Below, in pieces: positions 8,026 to 16,047 of a stretch of 64,000 bases of DNA. A program made the position numbers and the translations under genes. Below the pieces are notes generated by a model that did not search any database, had not been told where the DNA came from, and saw only the letters and a list, made by a program, of their open reading frames with translations. Within the stretch, counting starts at the first letter, position 1; each line of letters starts with the position of its first letter. This DNA is from Streptomyces sp. XY006 (GTDB lineage: Bacteria > Actinomycetota > Actinomycetes > Streptomycetales > Streptomycetaceae): contig NZ_NOKT01000005.1 of assembly GCF_002237655.1 (NCBI RefSeq), positions 1-64,000 of the forward strand. The letters are read 5' to 3'.

Positions 8026-10155
8026 TTACGCCGGGACGCTCGCGACGCCCGGAGCCAGGAACTTCTTGCCGTTGACGCGCTCGGAGACGCCCTCGCGGTC
8101 GAGGTACGGCGTGATGCCGCCCAGGTGGAACGGCCAGCCGGCGCCCGTGATGAGGCAGAGGTCGATGTCCTGCGCCTCGGCGACGACGCCCTCGTCGAGC
8201 ATGATGCCGATCTCCTGCGCCACCGCGTCCAGGACGCGGTCGCGGACCTGCTCCTCCGTCAGGACGGTGTCGCCCTGCTTCAGCAGCGCGGCGACCTCGG
8301 GGTCCAGCTCCGGCTTGCCGGAGTCGTAGACGTAGAAGCCGCGCTTGCCCGCCTCGACGACCGCCTTGAGGTTCGGGGAGACCGTGAAGCGGTCCGGGAA
8401 CGCCCGGTTGAGTGTCTCGGAGACGTGCAGACCGATCGCCGGGCCGACCAGCTCCAGCAGGACCAGCGGCGACATCGGCAGACCGAGCGGCTCGACGGCC
8501 TTCTCGGCGACCTCGACGGGCGTGCCCTCGTCGATGACGTTCTGGATCTCGCCCATGAAGCGGGTCAGGATGCGGTTCACGACGAACGCCGGGGCGTCCT
8601 TGGTGAGGACCGCGGTCTTCTTCAGCTTCTTGGCGACGCCGAACGCCGTGGCCAGGGAGGCGTCGTCGGTCTGCTCGCCGCGGACGATCTCCAGCAGCGG
8701 CAGGACGGCGACCGGGTTGAAGAAGTGGAAGCCCACGACCCGCTCGGGGTGCTTCAGCTTCGAGGCCATCTCCGACACCGACAGCGAGGAGGTGTTGGTG
8801 GCGAGGATCGCGTGCGCCGGGGCGACCGCCTCGACCTCCGCGAACACCTGCTGCTTGACGCCCATCTCCTCGAAGACCGCTTCGATGATGAAGTCGGCGT
8901 CCGAGAAGCCCTCGGCCTTGTCCAGCACACCGGACACCAGCGCCTTGAGGCGGTTGGCCTTGTCCTGGTTGATACGGCCCTTGCCGAGCAGCTTGTCGAT
9001 CTCGCCGTGGACGTAGCCCACGCCCTTGTCGACGCGCTCCTGGTCGATGTCGGTCAGCACGACCGGCACCTCCAGGCGGCGCAGGAACAGCAGCGCGAGC
9101 TGGGAGGCCATCAGACCGGCGCCGACGACACCGACCTTGGTGACCGGGCGGGCCAGGGACTTGTCCGGGGCGCCGGCGGGGCGCTTGCCGCGCTTCTGCA
9201 CCAGGTTGAAGGCGTAGATGCCGGCGCGCAGTTCACCGCCCATGATGAGGTCGGCGAGGGCCTTGTCCTCGGCGTCGTAGCCCTGCTGCAGGTCGCCGTT
9301 CTTGGCGGCGGCGATGATGTCCAGGGCGCGGTAGGCGGCCGGGGCGGCGCCGTGCACCTTGGAGTCCGCGATGAAACGGCCCTTGGCGACGGCCTGGTCC
9401 CAGGCCTCGCCGCGGTCGATCACCGGGCGCTCGATCTCCAGCTCGCCCTTGAGGACGGCGGAGGTCCAGATCAGCGACTGCTCCAGGAAGTCCGCGCCCT
9501 CGAAGATGGCGTCGGCGATCCCGAGCTCGTAGACCTGCTTGCCCTTGAGCTGCTTGTTCTGGTTGAGGCTGTTCTCGATGATCACCGAGACGGCCTTCTC
9601 GGGGCCGATCAGGTTCGGCAGGATCGTGCAGCCGCCCCAGCCCGGGACCAGACCGAGGAAGACCTCGGGCAGGGAGAACGCCGGCACGGCCGCGGAGACG
9701 GTGCGGTAGGTGCAGTGCAGACCGACCTCGACACCGCCGCCCATCGCGGCGCCGTTGTAGTACGCGAAGGTCGGCACGGCCAGCTGCGACAGCCGCTTGA
9801 AGACCTCGTGGCCGCCCTTGCCGATGGCGAGGGCGTGCTCGTGCTCCTTGAGGATCTCCACGCCCTTGAGGTCGGCGCCGACCGCGAAGATGAACGGCTT
9901 GCCGGTGATGCCGACGCCGACGATCTCGCCGTCCGCCGCCTCCTTCTCGACCTGGTCGATGGCGGTGTTCAGGTTCGCCAGCGAGGCCGGGCCGAAGGTG
10001 GTCGGCTTGGTGTGGTCGTGCCCGTTGTCCAGGGTGATCAGCGCGAAGCGCCCGGCACCCAGGGGGAGGTCGAAGTGGCGTACGTGCGCACTGGTGACGA
10101 CCTCGTCCGGGAACAGTTCGGAAGCCTGCTTCAGAAGCTCGGCGGTGGTGCTCAC
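8026..10155 (-). CDS. fadB: FadB-type multifunctional 3-hydroxyacyl-CoA dehydrogenase/enoyl-CoA hydratase
   Basis: This 709-aa cytoplasmic enzyme carries out hydration of trans-2-enoyl-CoA and NAD-dependent oxidation of 3-hydroxyacyl-CoA in beta-oxidation. The N-terminal crotonase domain (about 25-300) shows the oxyanion loop AAMGGGVEVGL and the PEVFLGLVPGWGG glutamate motif. The NAD-binding domain starts with KVGVVGAGLMASQ (about 345) and contains the dehydrogenase His region GFHFFNP. Two C-terminal 3HCDH domains end the protein. GTG at 10155 overlaps the fadA stop by 4 bases, giving a coupled fadA-fadB operon. Length matches the usual 700-730 aa of actinobacterial FadB. Confidence 0.95.
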   Translation of the reverse strand: MSTTAELLKQASELFPDEVVTSAHVRHFDLPLGAGRFALITLDNGHDHTKPTTFGPASLANLNTAIDQVEKEAADGEIVGVGITGKPFIFAVGADLKGVEILKEHEHALAIGKGGHEVFKRLSQLAVPTFAYYNGAAMGGGVEVGLHCTYRTVSAAVPAFSLPEVFLGLVPGWGGCTILPNLIGPEKAVSVIIENSLNQNKQLKGKQVYELGIADAIFEGADFLEQSLIWTSAVLKGELEIERPVIDRGEAWDQAVAKGRFIADSKVHGAAPAAYRALDIIAAAKNGDLQQGYDAEDKALADLIMGGELRAGIYAFNLVQKRGKRPAGAPDKSLARPVTKVGVVGAGLMASQLALLFLRRLEVPVVLTDIDQERVDKGVGYVHGEIDKLLGKGRINQDKANRLKALVSGVLDKAEGFSDADFIIEAVFEEMGVKQQVFAEVEAVAPAHAILATNTSSLSVSEMASKLKHPERVVGFHFFNPVAVLPLLEIVRGEQTDDASLATAFGVAKKLKKTAVLTKDAPAFVVNRILTRFMGEIQNVIDEGTPVEVAEKAVEPLGLPMSPLVLLELVGPAIGLHVSETLNRAFPDRFTVSPNLKAVVEAGKRGFYVYDSGKPELDPEVAALLKQGDTVLTEEQVRDRVLDAVAQEIGIMLDEGVVAEAQDIDLCLITGAGWPFHLGGITPYLDREGVSERVNGKKFLAPGVASVPA

Positions 10156-11369
10156 TTGTCCCCCTCGAAGTGCGGGTTCTCCCAGATGACCGTCGCGCCC
10201 ATGCCGAAGCCGACGCACATGGTCGTCAGGCCGTAGCGGACGTGCGGCTGCTCCTCGAACTGGCGGGCCAGCTGCGTCATCAGACGGACGCCGGAGGAGG
10301 CGAGCGGGTGACCGAAGGCGATGGCGCCGCCGTACTGGTTGACGCGCTCGTCGTCGTCGGCGATGCCGTAGTGGTCGAGGAAGGCCAGGACCTGGACGGC
10401 GAAGGCCTCGTTGATCTCGAACAGGCCGATGTCGGAGATCGACAGACCGGCCTGGGCCAGCGCCTTCTCCGTCGCCGGGATCGGGCCGTAGCCCATGACC
10501 TCCGGCTCCACACCCGCGAAGGAGTAGGAGACCAGGCGCATCTTCACGGGGAGGTCGTTCTCCCGCGCGAACTCCTCGGAAGCGATGAGGGAGGCGGTGG
10601 CGCCGTCGTTCAGACCGGCCGCGTTGCCCGCGGTGACCCGGCCGTGGACGCGGAACGGGGTCTTCAGGCCCTGGAGGTTCTCCAGGGTCGTGCCCGGGCG
10701 CATCGGCTCGTCGGCGGTGACCAGGCCCCAGCCGGTCTCGCCGGCCTCGGCGTTGGTGCGGCGGACCGAGATCGGCACCAGGTCGGCCTGGATCTTGCCG
10801 TTGGCGTACGCCTTGGCGGCCTTCTCCTGGGAGCGCACCGCGTACTCGTCGGCGCGCAGCTTGGTGATCTGCGGGTAGCGGTCGTGCAGGTTCTCCGCGG
10901 TCATGCCCATGAAGAGGGCCGACTCGTCGACGAGCTTCTCGGAGACGAACCGCGGGTTGGGGTCGACGCCCTCGCCCATGGGGTGGCGGCCCATGTGCTC
11001 GACGCCGCCGGCGATGGCGATGTCGTAGGCGCCGAAGGCGACGGAGCCGGCGACCGTGGTGACGGCGGTCAGGGCGCCGGCGCACATGCGGTCGATGCTG
11101 TAGCCCGGGACGGACTGCGGCAGGCCGGCGAGGATGCCCGCGGTGCGGCCGATGGTCAGGCCCTGGTCACCGATCTGCGTGGTCGCGGCGATGGCGACCT
11201 CGTCGATCTTCTTGGGGTCCAGGCCGGGGTTGCGGCGCAGCAGCTCCCGGATCGCCTTCACGACGAGGTCGTCGGCACGGGTCTCGTGGTAGATGCCCTT
11301 CGGGCCCGCCTTGCCGAACGGGGTGCGGACGCCGTCGACGAAGACGACGTCCCTGACGGTACGAGGCAC
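10152..11369 (-). CDS. fadA: acetyl-CoA acyltransferase (thiolase)
   Basis: This 405-aa thiolase cleaves 3-ketoacyl-CoA with CoA in the last step of beta-oxidation. The nucleophilic Cys is at about residue 96 (SIDRMCAGAL), the His motif is GHPLASSG, and the second Cys is in TMCVGFGMGA near the C terminus. GTG at 11369 has GGAGGAG 7 bases upstream. It is the first gene of the fadAB operon and sits behind a promoter region with two palindromes, so it is likely under repression by a fatty-acid-responsive regulator. Confidence 0.95.
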   Translation of the reverse strand: MPRTVRDVVFVDGVRTPFGKAGPKGIYHETRADDLVVKAIRELLRRNPGLDPKKIDEVAIAATTQIGDQGLTIGRTAGILAGLPQSVPGYSIDRMCAGALTAVTTVAGSVAFGAYDIAIAGGVEHMGRHPMGEGVDPNPRFVSEKLVDESALFMGMTAENLHDRYPQITKLRADEYAVRSQEKAAKAYANGKIQADLVPISVRRTNAEAGETGWGLVTADEPMRPGTTLENLQGLKTPFRVHGRVTAGNAAGLNDGATASLIASEEFARENDLPVKMRLVSYSFAGVEPEVMGYGPIPATEKALAQAGLSISDIGLFEINEAFAVQVLAFLDHYGIADDDERVNQYGGAIAFGHPLASSGVRLMTQLARQFEEQPHVRYGLTTMCVGFGMGATVIWENPHFEGDK

Positions 11370-11414
11370 GATGGCTCTCCTCCAGGGTCAGGATTGCAGT
11401 GCTGCTGCGATGCG

Positions 11415-11458
11415 CTGAGCGCGCGCTCAGTCCCCATGCTACTTATGAGTAACGTAGC
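11415..11458 (-). promoter_or_regulatory. palindromic elements in the fadAB promoter
   Basis: Two inverted repeats lie 46-89 bases upstream of the fadA start. The first is a perfect 16-bp palindrome CTGAGCGCGCGCTCAG (11415-11430). The second is TACT-N4-AGTA (11440-11451) nested inside GCTAC-N11-GTAGC (11438-11458). This AT-rich patch stands out from its surroundings and looks like a TetR-type operator, which would fit the known control of actinobacterial beta-oxidation by TetR repressors; the regulator itself is not in the window. Confidence 0.5.
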
Positions 11459-11550
11459 TGCACACCCCTGACAGGCGGAGCGGCGAAGGTCACACCTCCG
11501 GAGGATCTTGGCGTGATCTCGACGTCCCTGGTCTGCCGCAAAGGCCTCCG

Positions 11551-11612
11551 GCGCCCCCGAAGGGGCGCGGGGAACTGCGCGAACGGCCACGGACGACCCG
11601 CACTCGCCGCCC
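11551..11612. repeat. Streptomyces intergenic repeat with hairpin
   Basis: The block around GGGGCGCGGGGAACTGCGCG (11562-11581) is one I recognise as a recurrent intergenic sequence in many Streptomyces genomes. It opens with a perfect 7-bp stem (GCGCCCC 11551-11557, GGGGCGC 11562-11568, loop CGAA). It lies about 40 bases after the RNase D stop and probably acts as its terminator. Confidence 0.5.
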
Positions 11613-11620
11613 GAGAAGGC

Positions 11621-11668
11621 CCCCTACGGCGCCTTGGCGGACGAACCCCTTACGGCGCCTTGGCGGAC
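11621..11668. repeat. near-tandem duplication of the RNase D 3' end
   Basis: The 18-base string TACGGCGCCTTGGCGGAC occurs at 11625-11642 and again at 11651-11668, a period of 26 bases. The second copy contains the last codons and TAA stop of the RNase D gene; the first lies just past the stop. It looks like a recent slippage duplication. Confidence 0.75.
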
Positions 11669-12939
11669 AAAGCGGTCACCAGTACCGGCGTGACCTGCTC
11701 CACCTGCCACGGCCGGGCCCCGTGCCCGGCCAGCGCCGCCGCGACGGACTCCGCGTCCACCACCGCCGGCGGCTCCCAGCACACCCGCCGCACCGTGTCC
11801 GGCGTGATCAGGTTCTCCTGCGGCATGTTCAGTTCCTCGGCGAGCGCCGACACCCCGGCCCGCGCGGCGGACAGCCGCGCCGCCGCGGCGGGATCCTTGT
11901 CGGCCCAGGCGCGCGGCGGCGGCGGCCCGGCCACCGGCTGCCCCGGCTGCGGCAGCTGCGCCTCGCTCAGCGCCTTCGCCCGGTCCACCGCCGCCTGCCA
12001 CTGCTCCAGCTGCCGCTTGCCCATCCGGTGCCCGAAGCCGTTCAGCGCGGCCAGCGCGTGCACGTTGGCCGGGAGGGCGAGCGCGGCCTCCACGATGGCC
12101 GCGTCCCCGAGCACCTTGCCCGGCGAGACGTCCCGCCGCTGCGCGATGCGGTCCCGGGTCTGCCACAGCTCGCGCACGACGGCCAGCTGCCGCCGCCGGC
12201 GCACCTTGTGCATCCCCGATGTGCGCCGCCAGGGGTCCTTGCGGGGCTCGGCCGGCGGGGCCGAGGCGATCGCGTCGAACTCCTGACGGGCCCATTCGAG
12301 CTTGCCCTGCCGGTCCAGCTCCTTCTCCAGCGCGTCCCGCAGGTCGACCAGGAGCTCGACGTCCAGCGCCGCGTAGCGCAGCCAGGGCTCGGGCAGCGGC
12401 CGGGTGGACCAGTCGACGGCGGAGTGGCCCTTCTCCAGCACGAAGCCCAGCACGCTCTCGACCATCGCGCCGAGGCCGACCCGGGGGAACCCGGCGAGCC
12501 GCCCGGCCAGCTCCGTGTCGAACAGCCGCGTCGGCACCATGCCTATCTCGCGCAGGCAGGGCAGGTCCTGGGTGGCCGCGTGCAGCACCCACTCGACGCC
12601 GGACAGGGCGTCGCCCAGCGCGGACAGGTCGGGGCAGGCCACGGGGTCGATCAGTGCGGTGCCCGCGCCTTCGCGGCGCAGCTGTACGAGGTAGGCGCGC
12701 TGGCCGTAGCGGTAGCCGGAGGCCCGCTCGGCGTCGACGGCGACCGGGCCGGAGCCGGCCTCGAAGGCGGCGATGACCCGGGCCAGGGCGGCTTCGTCCG
12801 CCACGACGGGCGGAATGCCCTCACGCGGCTCCAGCAAGGGGATCGGCGCCTCCACAGCAGAAGATCCGCCGTCGTCCGGAGGGGCGCCTCCGGTGGTTCG
12901 CAGTGGGCTGTCTGCTGCGGTGTCGTGGGCGTCGGTCAC
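11650..12939 (-). CDS. rnd: ribonuclease D (DEDD exonuclease with HRDC)
   Basis: This 429-aa cytoplasmic 3'-5' exoribonuclease is likely involved in stable-RNA maturation or turnover. The DnaQ-like domain has VAVDAERASGYRYGQRAYL (ExoI, residues about 66-84), ATQDLPCLREIG (ExoII, with the conserved D), and LRYAALDVELLVDL (ExoIII, Y and D). An HRDC domain follows near 240-320 (RRQLAVVRELWQTRDRIA). GTG at 12939 is used; there is little SD sequence. The Ala/Pro-rich C-terminal part is typical of actinobacterial homologues. The last codons are involved in a short duplication. Confidence 0.9.
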   Translation of the reverse strand: MTDAHDTAADSPLRTTGGAPPDDGGSSAVEAPIPLLEPREGIPPVVADEAALARVIAAFEAGSGPVAVDAERASGYRYGQRAYLVQLRREGAGTALIDPVACPDLSALGDALSGVEWVLHAATQDLPCLREIGMVPTRLFDTELAGRLAGFPRVGLGAMVESVLGFVLEKGHSAVDWSTRPLPEPWLRYAALDVELLVDLRDALEKELDRQGKLEWARQEFDAIASAPPAEPRKDPWRRTSGMHKVRRRRQLAVVRELWQTRDRIAQRRDVSPGKVLGDAAIVEAALALPANVHALAALNGFGHRMGKRQLEQWQAAVDRAKALSEAQLPQPGQPVAGPPPPRAWADKDPAAAARLSAARAGVSALAEELNMPQENLITPDTVRRVCWEPPAVVDAESVAAALAGHGARPWQVEQVTPVLVTALSAKAP

Positions 12940-12965
12940 CTGTCAAGAGTATCCATGTATGGACA

Positions 12966-12999
12966 GCGCCCGCCGACGGAACGTTCCGTCGACGGGCGC
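12966..12999. terminator. 34-bp near-perfect palindrome between the LuxR regulator and RNase D
   Basis: Positions 12966-12982 are the reverse complement of 12983-12999 with a single mismatch and no loop; the centre is GGAAC-GTTCC. It lies 160 bases after the regulator stop and 27 bases upstream of the RNase D start, both on the minus strand. It can act as a terminator of the regulator transcript or as an operator for RNase D. Confidence 0.6.
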
Positions 13000-13158
13000 C
13001 CGAGGGTCGCAAACCAGTCATGTCGGGGAAGTGGCGGGTTCACGAGCCGCGCGTGAGGGGAAGGGGACCGAGCGGCCGGTCCCGTTCACGTGAGTGAATG
13101 ATCACGAAGGGTCGGGTCGGAGCGGATGCGGTGAGGTGCGGACGGCCGGGGCTCGGGG

Positions 13159-13821
13159 TCAGTGGATGATGCCGGTCCGCAGCGCCACCGCCACCATCCC
13201 GGCACGGTCGCCCGTGCCGAGCTTGCGGGCGATGCGCGCGAGGTGGCTCTTGACGGTCAGTGCGGACAGGCCCATCGAGACGCCGATCGCCTTGTTCGAC
13301 TGGCCTTCGGCGACCAGCCGCAGCACCTCGACCTCGCGGCCGGACAGTTCGCGGTAGCCGCCCGGGTGGCTCGGGGCACCCGGGGGGCGGCGGTGCAGGC
13401 GCGCGGCGGCGGCGCCGATGGGGGCGGCGCCCGGCCGGGTGGGGAGCCCGACGTTGGTGCGCGTGCCGGTGACGACGTAGCCCTTCACTCCGCCGGCGAG
13501 GGCGTTGCGCACGGCGCCGATGTCGTCGGCCGCGGAGAGGGCGAGGCCGTTGGGCCAGCCCGCGGCGCGGGTCTCGGACAGCAGAGTGAGGCCGGAGCCA
13601 TCCGGCAGGTGGACGTCGGCGACGCAGATGTCGCGGGGGTTGCCGATGCGGGGACGAGCCTCCGCGATGGACGAGGCCTCGATGACATCGCGCACACCGA
13701 GCGCCCACAGGTGGCGGGTGACGGTGGAGCGGACGCGCGGGTCGGCCACGACCACCATGGCGGTCGGCTTGTTCGGGCGGTAGGCGACCAGGCTTGCGGG
13801 CTGCTCGAGGAGAACGGACAC
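13159..13821 (-). CDS. orphan response regulator, NarL/LuxR type
   Basis: This 220-aa DNA-binding regulator has a receiver-like domain at about 18-130 (AMVVVADPRVRS, CVADVHLPDGSG with the candidate phospho-Asp, ALAGGVKGYVV). A GerE/LuxR helix-turn-helix follows at about 155-218 (LSGREVEVLRLVAEGQSNKAIG, LSALTVKSHLARIARKLG). No kinase is adjacent, so it is an orphan. GTG at 13821 is preceded by AGGAGG at a short 4-5 base spacing. The receiver lacks the usual double Asp after the first strand (only VVADP), so phosphorylation may not be canonical. A 12-mer flanks the gene on both sides and may be its own binding site. Confidence 0.85.
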   Translation of the reverse strand: MSVLLEQPASLVAYRPNKPTAMVVVADPRVRSTVTRHLWALGVRDVIEASSIAEARPRIGNPRDICVADVHLPDGSGLTLLSETRAAGWPNGLALSAADDIGAVRNALAGGVKGYVVTGTRTNVGLPTRPGAAPIGAAAARLHRRPPGAPSHPGGYRELSGREVEVLRLVAEGQSNKAIGVSMGLSALTVKSHLARIARKLGTGDRAGMVAVALRTGIIH

Positions 13822-14169
13822 CAGGCCTCCTGGGGTGCGGGACGGGGCCGGCTCGTGGGGGTGAAGCCGGGACGAACCGTGCTTTCAAGGTCACAGTCGT
13901 CTTCGGCACCAGGCCCGTCCGCCTTTAGAGAATGATCACGATTCGGTGATAACAATCCGCGCAATTCGGACACGCGGTCGATCATTCGAAGGTCGGACGG
14001 TTTCGGTCTGCGTCGGTACGCGGTCGAAAGTGGCCGTATCGACAAAGTGATTCGGCCAAGAGGGGGACGCAGGTGTGATCGTCGACAGGGCAGCGTTGAC
14101 CACCCCGTACAAGTTCGATCAGCACGGGGTGGATCAAGGAGTGGAATACGGGGGTGGAGCGGGGTTCGG
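13822..14169. other. gene-free region upstream of the LuxR regulator
   Basis: No convincing reading frame is present on either strand. The half nearer the regulator is AT-rich for this genome and holds GAATGATC (13930-13937) with its inverse GATCATTC (13980-13987), 42 bases apart, plus the 12-mer described separately. I take this to be the promoter and leader of the regulator gene and the end of the DUF3000 transcript. Confidence 0.5.
13930..13987 (-). promoter_or_regulatory. inverted GAATGATC / GATCATTC pair upstream of LuxR regulator
   Basis: GAATGATC at 13930-13937 and GATCATTC at 13980-13987 form an 8-bp inverted repeat in the promoter region, 109-166 bases before the start codon. The longer form GAATGATCACGA (13930-13941) occurs again at 13096-13107, downstream of the gene. 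Candidate autoregulatory site. Confidence 0.4.
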
Positions 14170-14844
14170 TCAGCGGGACTGGGGCCCGCGCCGCTGCGGC
14201 AGCGTCACCACGGAGGCGTCGCCCGGCACGGCCGGGGGCAGCCCCGCGACCTGGGCGAGCAGATCGCACCAGGACGCCAGGTGGGCGGCCGTGTCCGGTA
14301 CGCCGCCCAGGCCCTCGCGCGGCGTCCACGACGCACGGATCTCGATCTGCGAGGCGGCGGGACGGGCGGACAGCCCGCCGAAGTAGTGGGAGCTCGCCCG
14401 CGTGACCGTGCCGCTCGGCTCCCCGTAGGTCAGCCCGCGGGCCTGCAGCGCGCCGGTCAGCCAGGACCAGCACACCTCCGGCAGCAGCGGGTCCGCGGCC
14501 ATCTCCGGCTCCAGCTCCGCGCGCACCAGCGTCACCAGCCGGAACGTACCCCGCCAGGCGTCGTGCCCGGCCGGGTCGTGCAGCAGCACCAGACGGCCGT
14601 CGGCCAGGTCCTGGTCGCCGTCGACGACCGCGGCCTCCAGCGCGTAGGAGTACGGGGCGAGCCGCTTGGGCGCCGGTGTCGGCTCGACCTCGATCTGAGG
14701 TCGCAGCCGCGCCGCCCTGAGCGCGTCGACTGCGGCCCGGAAGGGCAGCGGGGCGGAGTCCGCCTCCCGCCGGTCGTTCTCGGTGTCCTTCGCTTCGTCC
14801 ATTCCGCCAGCGCCGTCCGACAGTCGTCCCTGAGCCGCAGCCAT
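14170..14844 (-). CDS. DUF3000 family protein (224 aa)
   Basis: This soluble protein of unknown function matches the actinobacterial DUF3000 family in length and in its central sequence (PLPFRAAVDALRAARLRPQIEVEPTPAPKRLAPYSYA, read as two blocks) and late blocks WRGTFRLVTLVRAELEPEM and EVCWSWLTGAL. There is no signal peptide. ATG at 14844 is used; an internal ATG fifteen codons in is possible because the N terminus is not conserved in character. It is divergent from hemE with 101 bases between starts, a common arrangement in Streptomyces. Confidence 0.85.
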   Translation of the reverse strand: MAAAQGRLSDGAGGMDEAKDTENDRREADSAPLPFRAAVDALRAARLRPQIEVEPTPAPKRLAPYSYALEAAVVDGDQDLADGRLVLLHDPAGHDAWRGTFRLVTLVRAELEPEMAADPLLPEVCWSWLTGALQARGLTYGEPSGTVTRASSHYFGGLSARPAASQIEIRASWTPREGLGGVPDTAAHLASWCDLLAQVAGLPPAVPGDASVVTLPQRRGPQSR

Positions 14845-14945
14845 GCGGGAAGATTACGGGGACCGGAGCCCGGGTGCGGGGCTAGACACCCCGCGCCTGT
14901 CCAGGGGCTGGATCGCGCTGTCCGGCGGCGTGCGAAACTTGGCCC

Positions 14946-16013
14946 GTGAGTGCCAACGACGCCCCCCGGGCCCCGCAGCCGTCCGCCCCGTACGACTCCG
15001 CCTTCCTCAAGGCGTGCCGGCGGGAGCCCGTGCCGCACACGCCGGTGTGGTTCATGCGGCAGGCCGGGCGTTCGCTGCCGGAGTACCGCAAGGTGCGCGA
15101 GGGCGTTCCGATGCTGGAGTCCTGCATGCGGCCCGAGCTGGTCACCGAGATCACGCTCCAGCCGGTCCGCCGGCACGGCGTGGACGCGGCGATCTACTTC
15201 AGCGACATCGTCGTCCCGCTCAAGGCCATCGGCATCGACCTGGACATCAAGCCCGGCGTCGGCCCGGTCGTGGAGCGCCCGATCCGCACCCGCGAGGACC
15301 TCGCGCAACTGCGCGACCTCACGCCCGAGGACGTCTCCTACGTCACCGAGGCCATCGGCCTGCTCACCGGCGAGCTCGGCGCCACGCCCCTGATCGGCTT
15401 CGCCGGCGCCCCCTTCACCCTGGCCAGCTACCTCGTCGAGGGCGGCCCCTCGCGCACGTACGAGAACGCCAAGGCGATGATGTACGGCGACCCGGAGCTG
15501 TGGGCCGACCTGCTGGACCGCCTCGCGGACATCACGGCCGCGTTCCTGAAGGTGCAGATCGAGGCGGGTGCCTCGGCCGTCCAGCTGTTCGACTCCTGGG
15601 CCGGTGCCCTGGCCCCGGTCGACTACCGGCGCTCGGTGCTGCCGGCGTCGGCGAAGGTCTTCGAGGCCGTCGCCGGGTACGGCGTCCCGCGCATCCACTT
15701 CGGCGTCGGCACCGGCGAGCTGCTGGGCCTCATGGGCGAGGCCGGCGCGGACGTCGTCGGCGTCGACTGGCGCGTGCCGATGGACGAGGCCGCCCGCCGC
15801 GTCGGCCCCGGCAAGGTGCTCCAGGGCAACCTCGACCCCACCGTGCTGTTCGCCCCGGCCGAGGCCGTCGAGGCCAAGACCCGGGAGGTCCTGGAGTCGG
15901 CGGCGGGCCTGGAGGGCCACGTCTTCAACCTGGGCCACGGCGTCATGCCGGCCACGGACCCCGACGCGCTGACCCGGCTCGTGGAGTACGTCCACACGCA
16001 GACCGCCCGCTGA
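14946..16013 (+). CDS. hemE: uroporphyrinogen III decarboxylase
   Basis: This 355-aa cytoplasmic enzyme converts uroporphyrinogen III to coproporphyrinogen III by removing four acetate carboxyls. The N-terminal signature [16 protein letters not shown] (about 35-50) holds the substrate-binding Arg residues. Also visible are [36 protein letters not shown] and the C-terminal [12 protein letters not shown] at 14946 is used. Its product feeds the HemG/HemQ enzymes encoded 4-6 kb downstream, the coproporphyrin-dependent heme route of Actinobacteria. Confidence 0.97.
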   Translation: MSANDAPRAPQPSAPYDSAFLKACRREPVPHTPVWFMRQAGRSLPEYRKVREGVPMLESCMRPELVTEITLQPVRRHGVDAAIYFSDIVVPLKAIGIDLDIKPGVGPVVERPIRTREDLAQLRDLTPEDVSYVTEAIGLLTGELGATPLIGFAGAPFTLASYLVEGGPSRTYENAKAMMYGDPELWADLLDRLADITAAFLKVQIEAGASAVQLFDSWAGALAPVDYRRSVLPASAKVFEAVAGYGVPRIHFGVGTGELLGLMGEAGADVVGVDWRVPMDEAARRVGPGKVLQGNLDPTVLFAPAEAVEAKTREVLESAAGLEGHVFNLGHGVMPATDPDALTRLVEYVHTQTAR

Positions 16014-16019
16014 CCCCTT

Positions 16020-16047
16020 CCGGCCCGGGGCTCACCACCCGGGCCGG
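16020..16047. terminator. bidirectional terminator between hemE and rhomboid gene
   Basis: Perfect 10-bp arms CCGGCCCGGG (16020-16029) and CCCGGGCCGG (16038-16047) enclose an 8-base loop. The right part overlaps the stop codon of the converging rhomboid gene. Position and symmetry fit termination of both transcripts. Confidence 0.75.
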
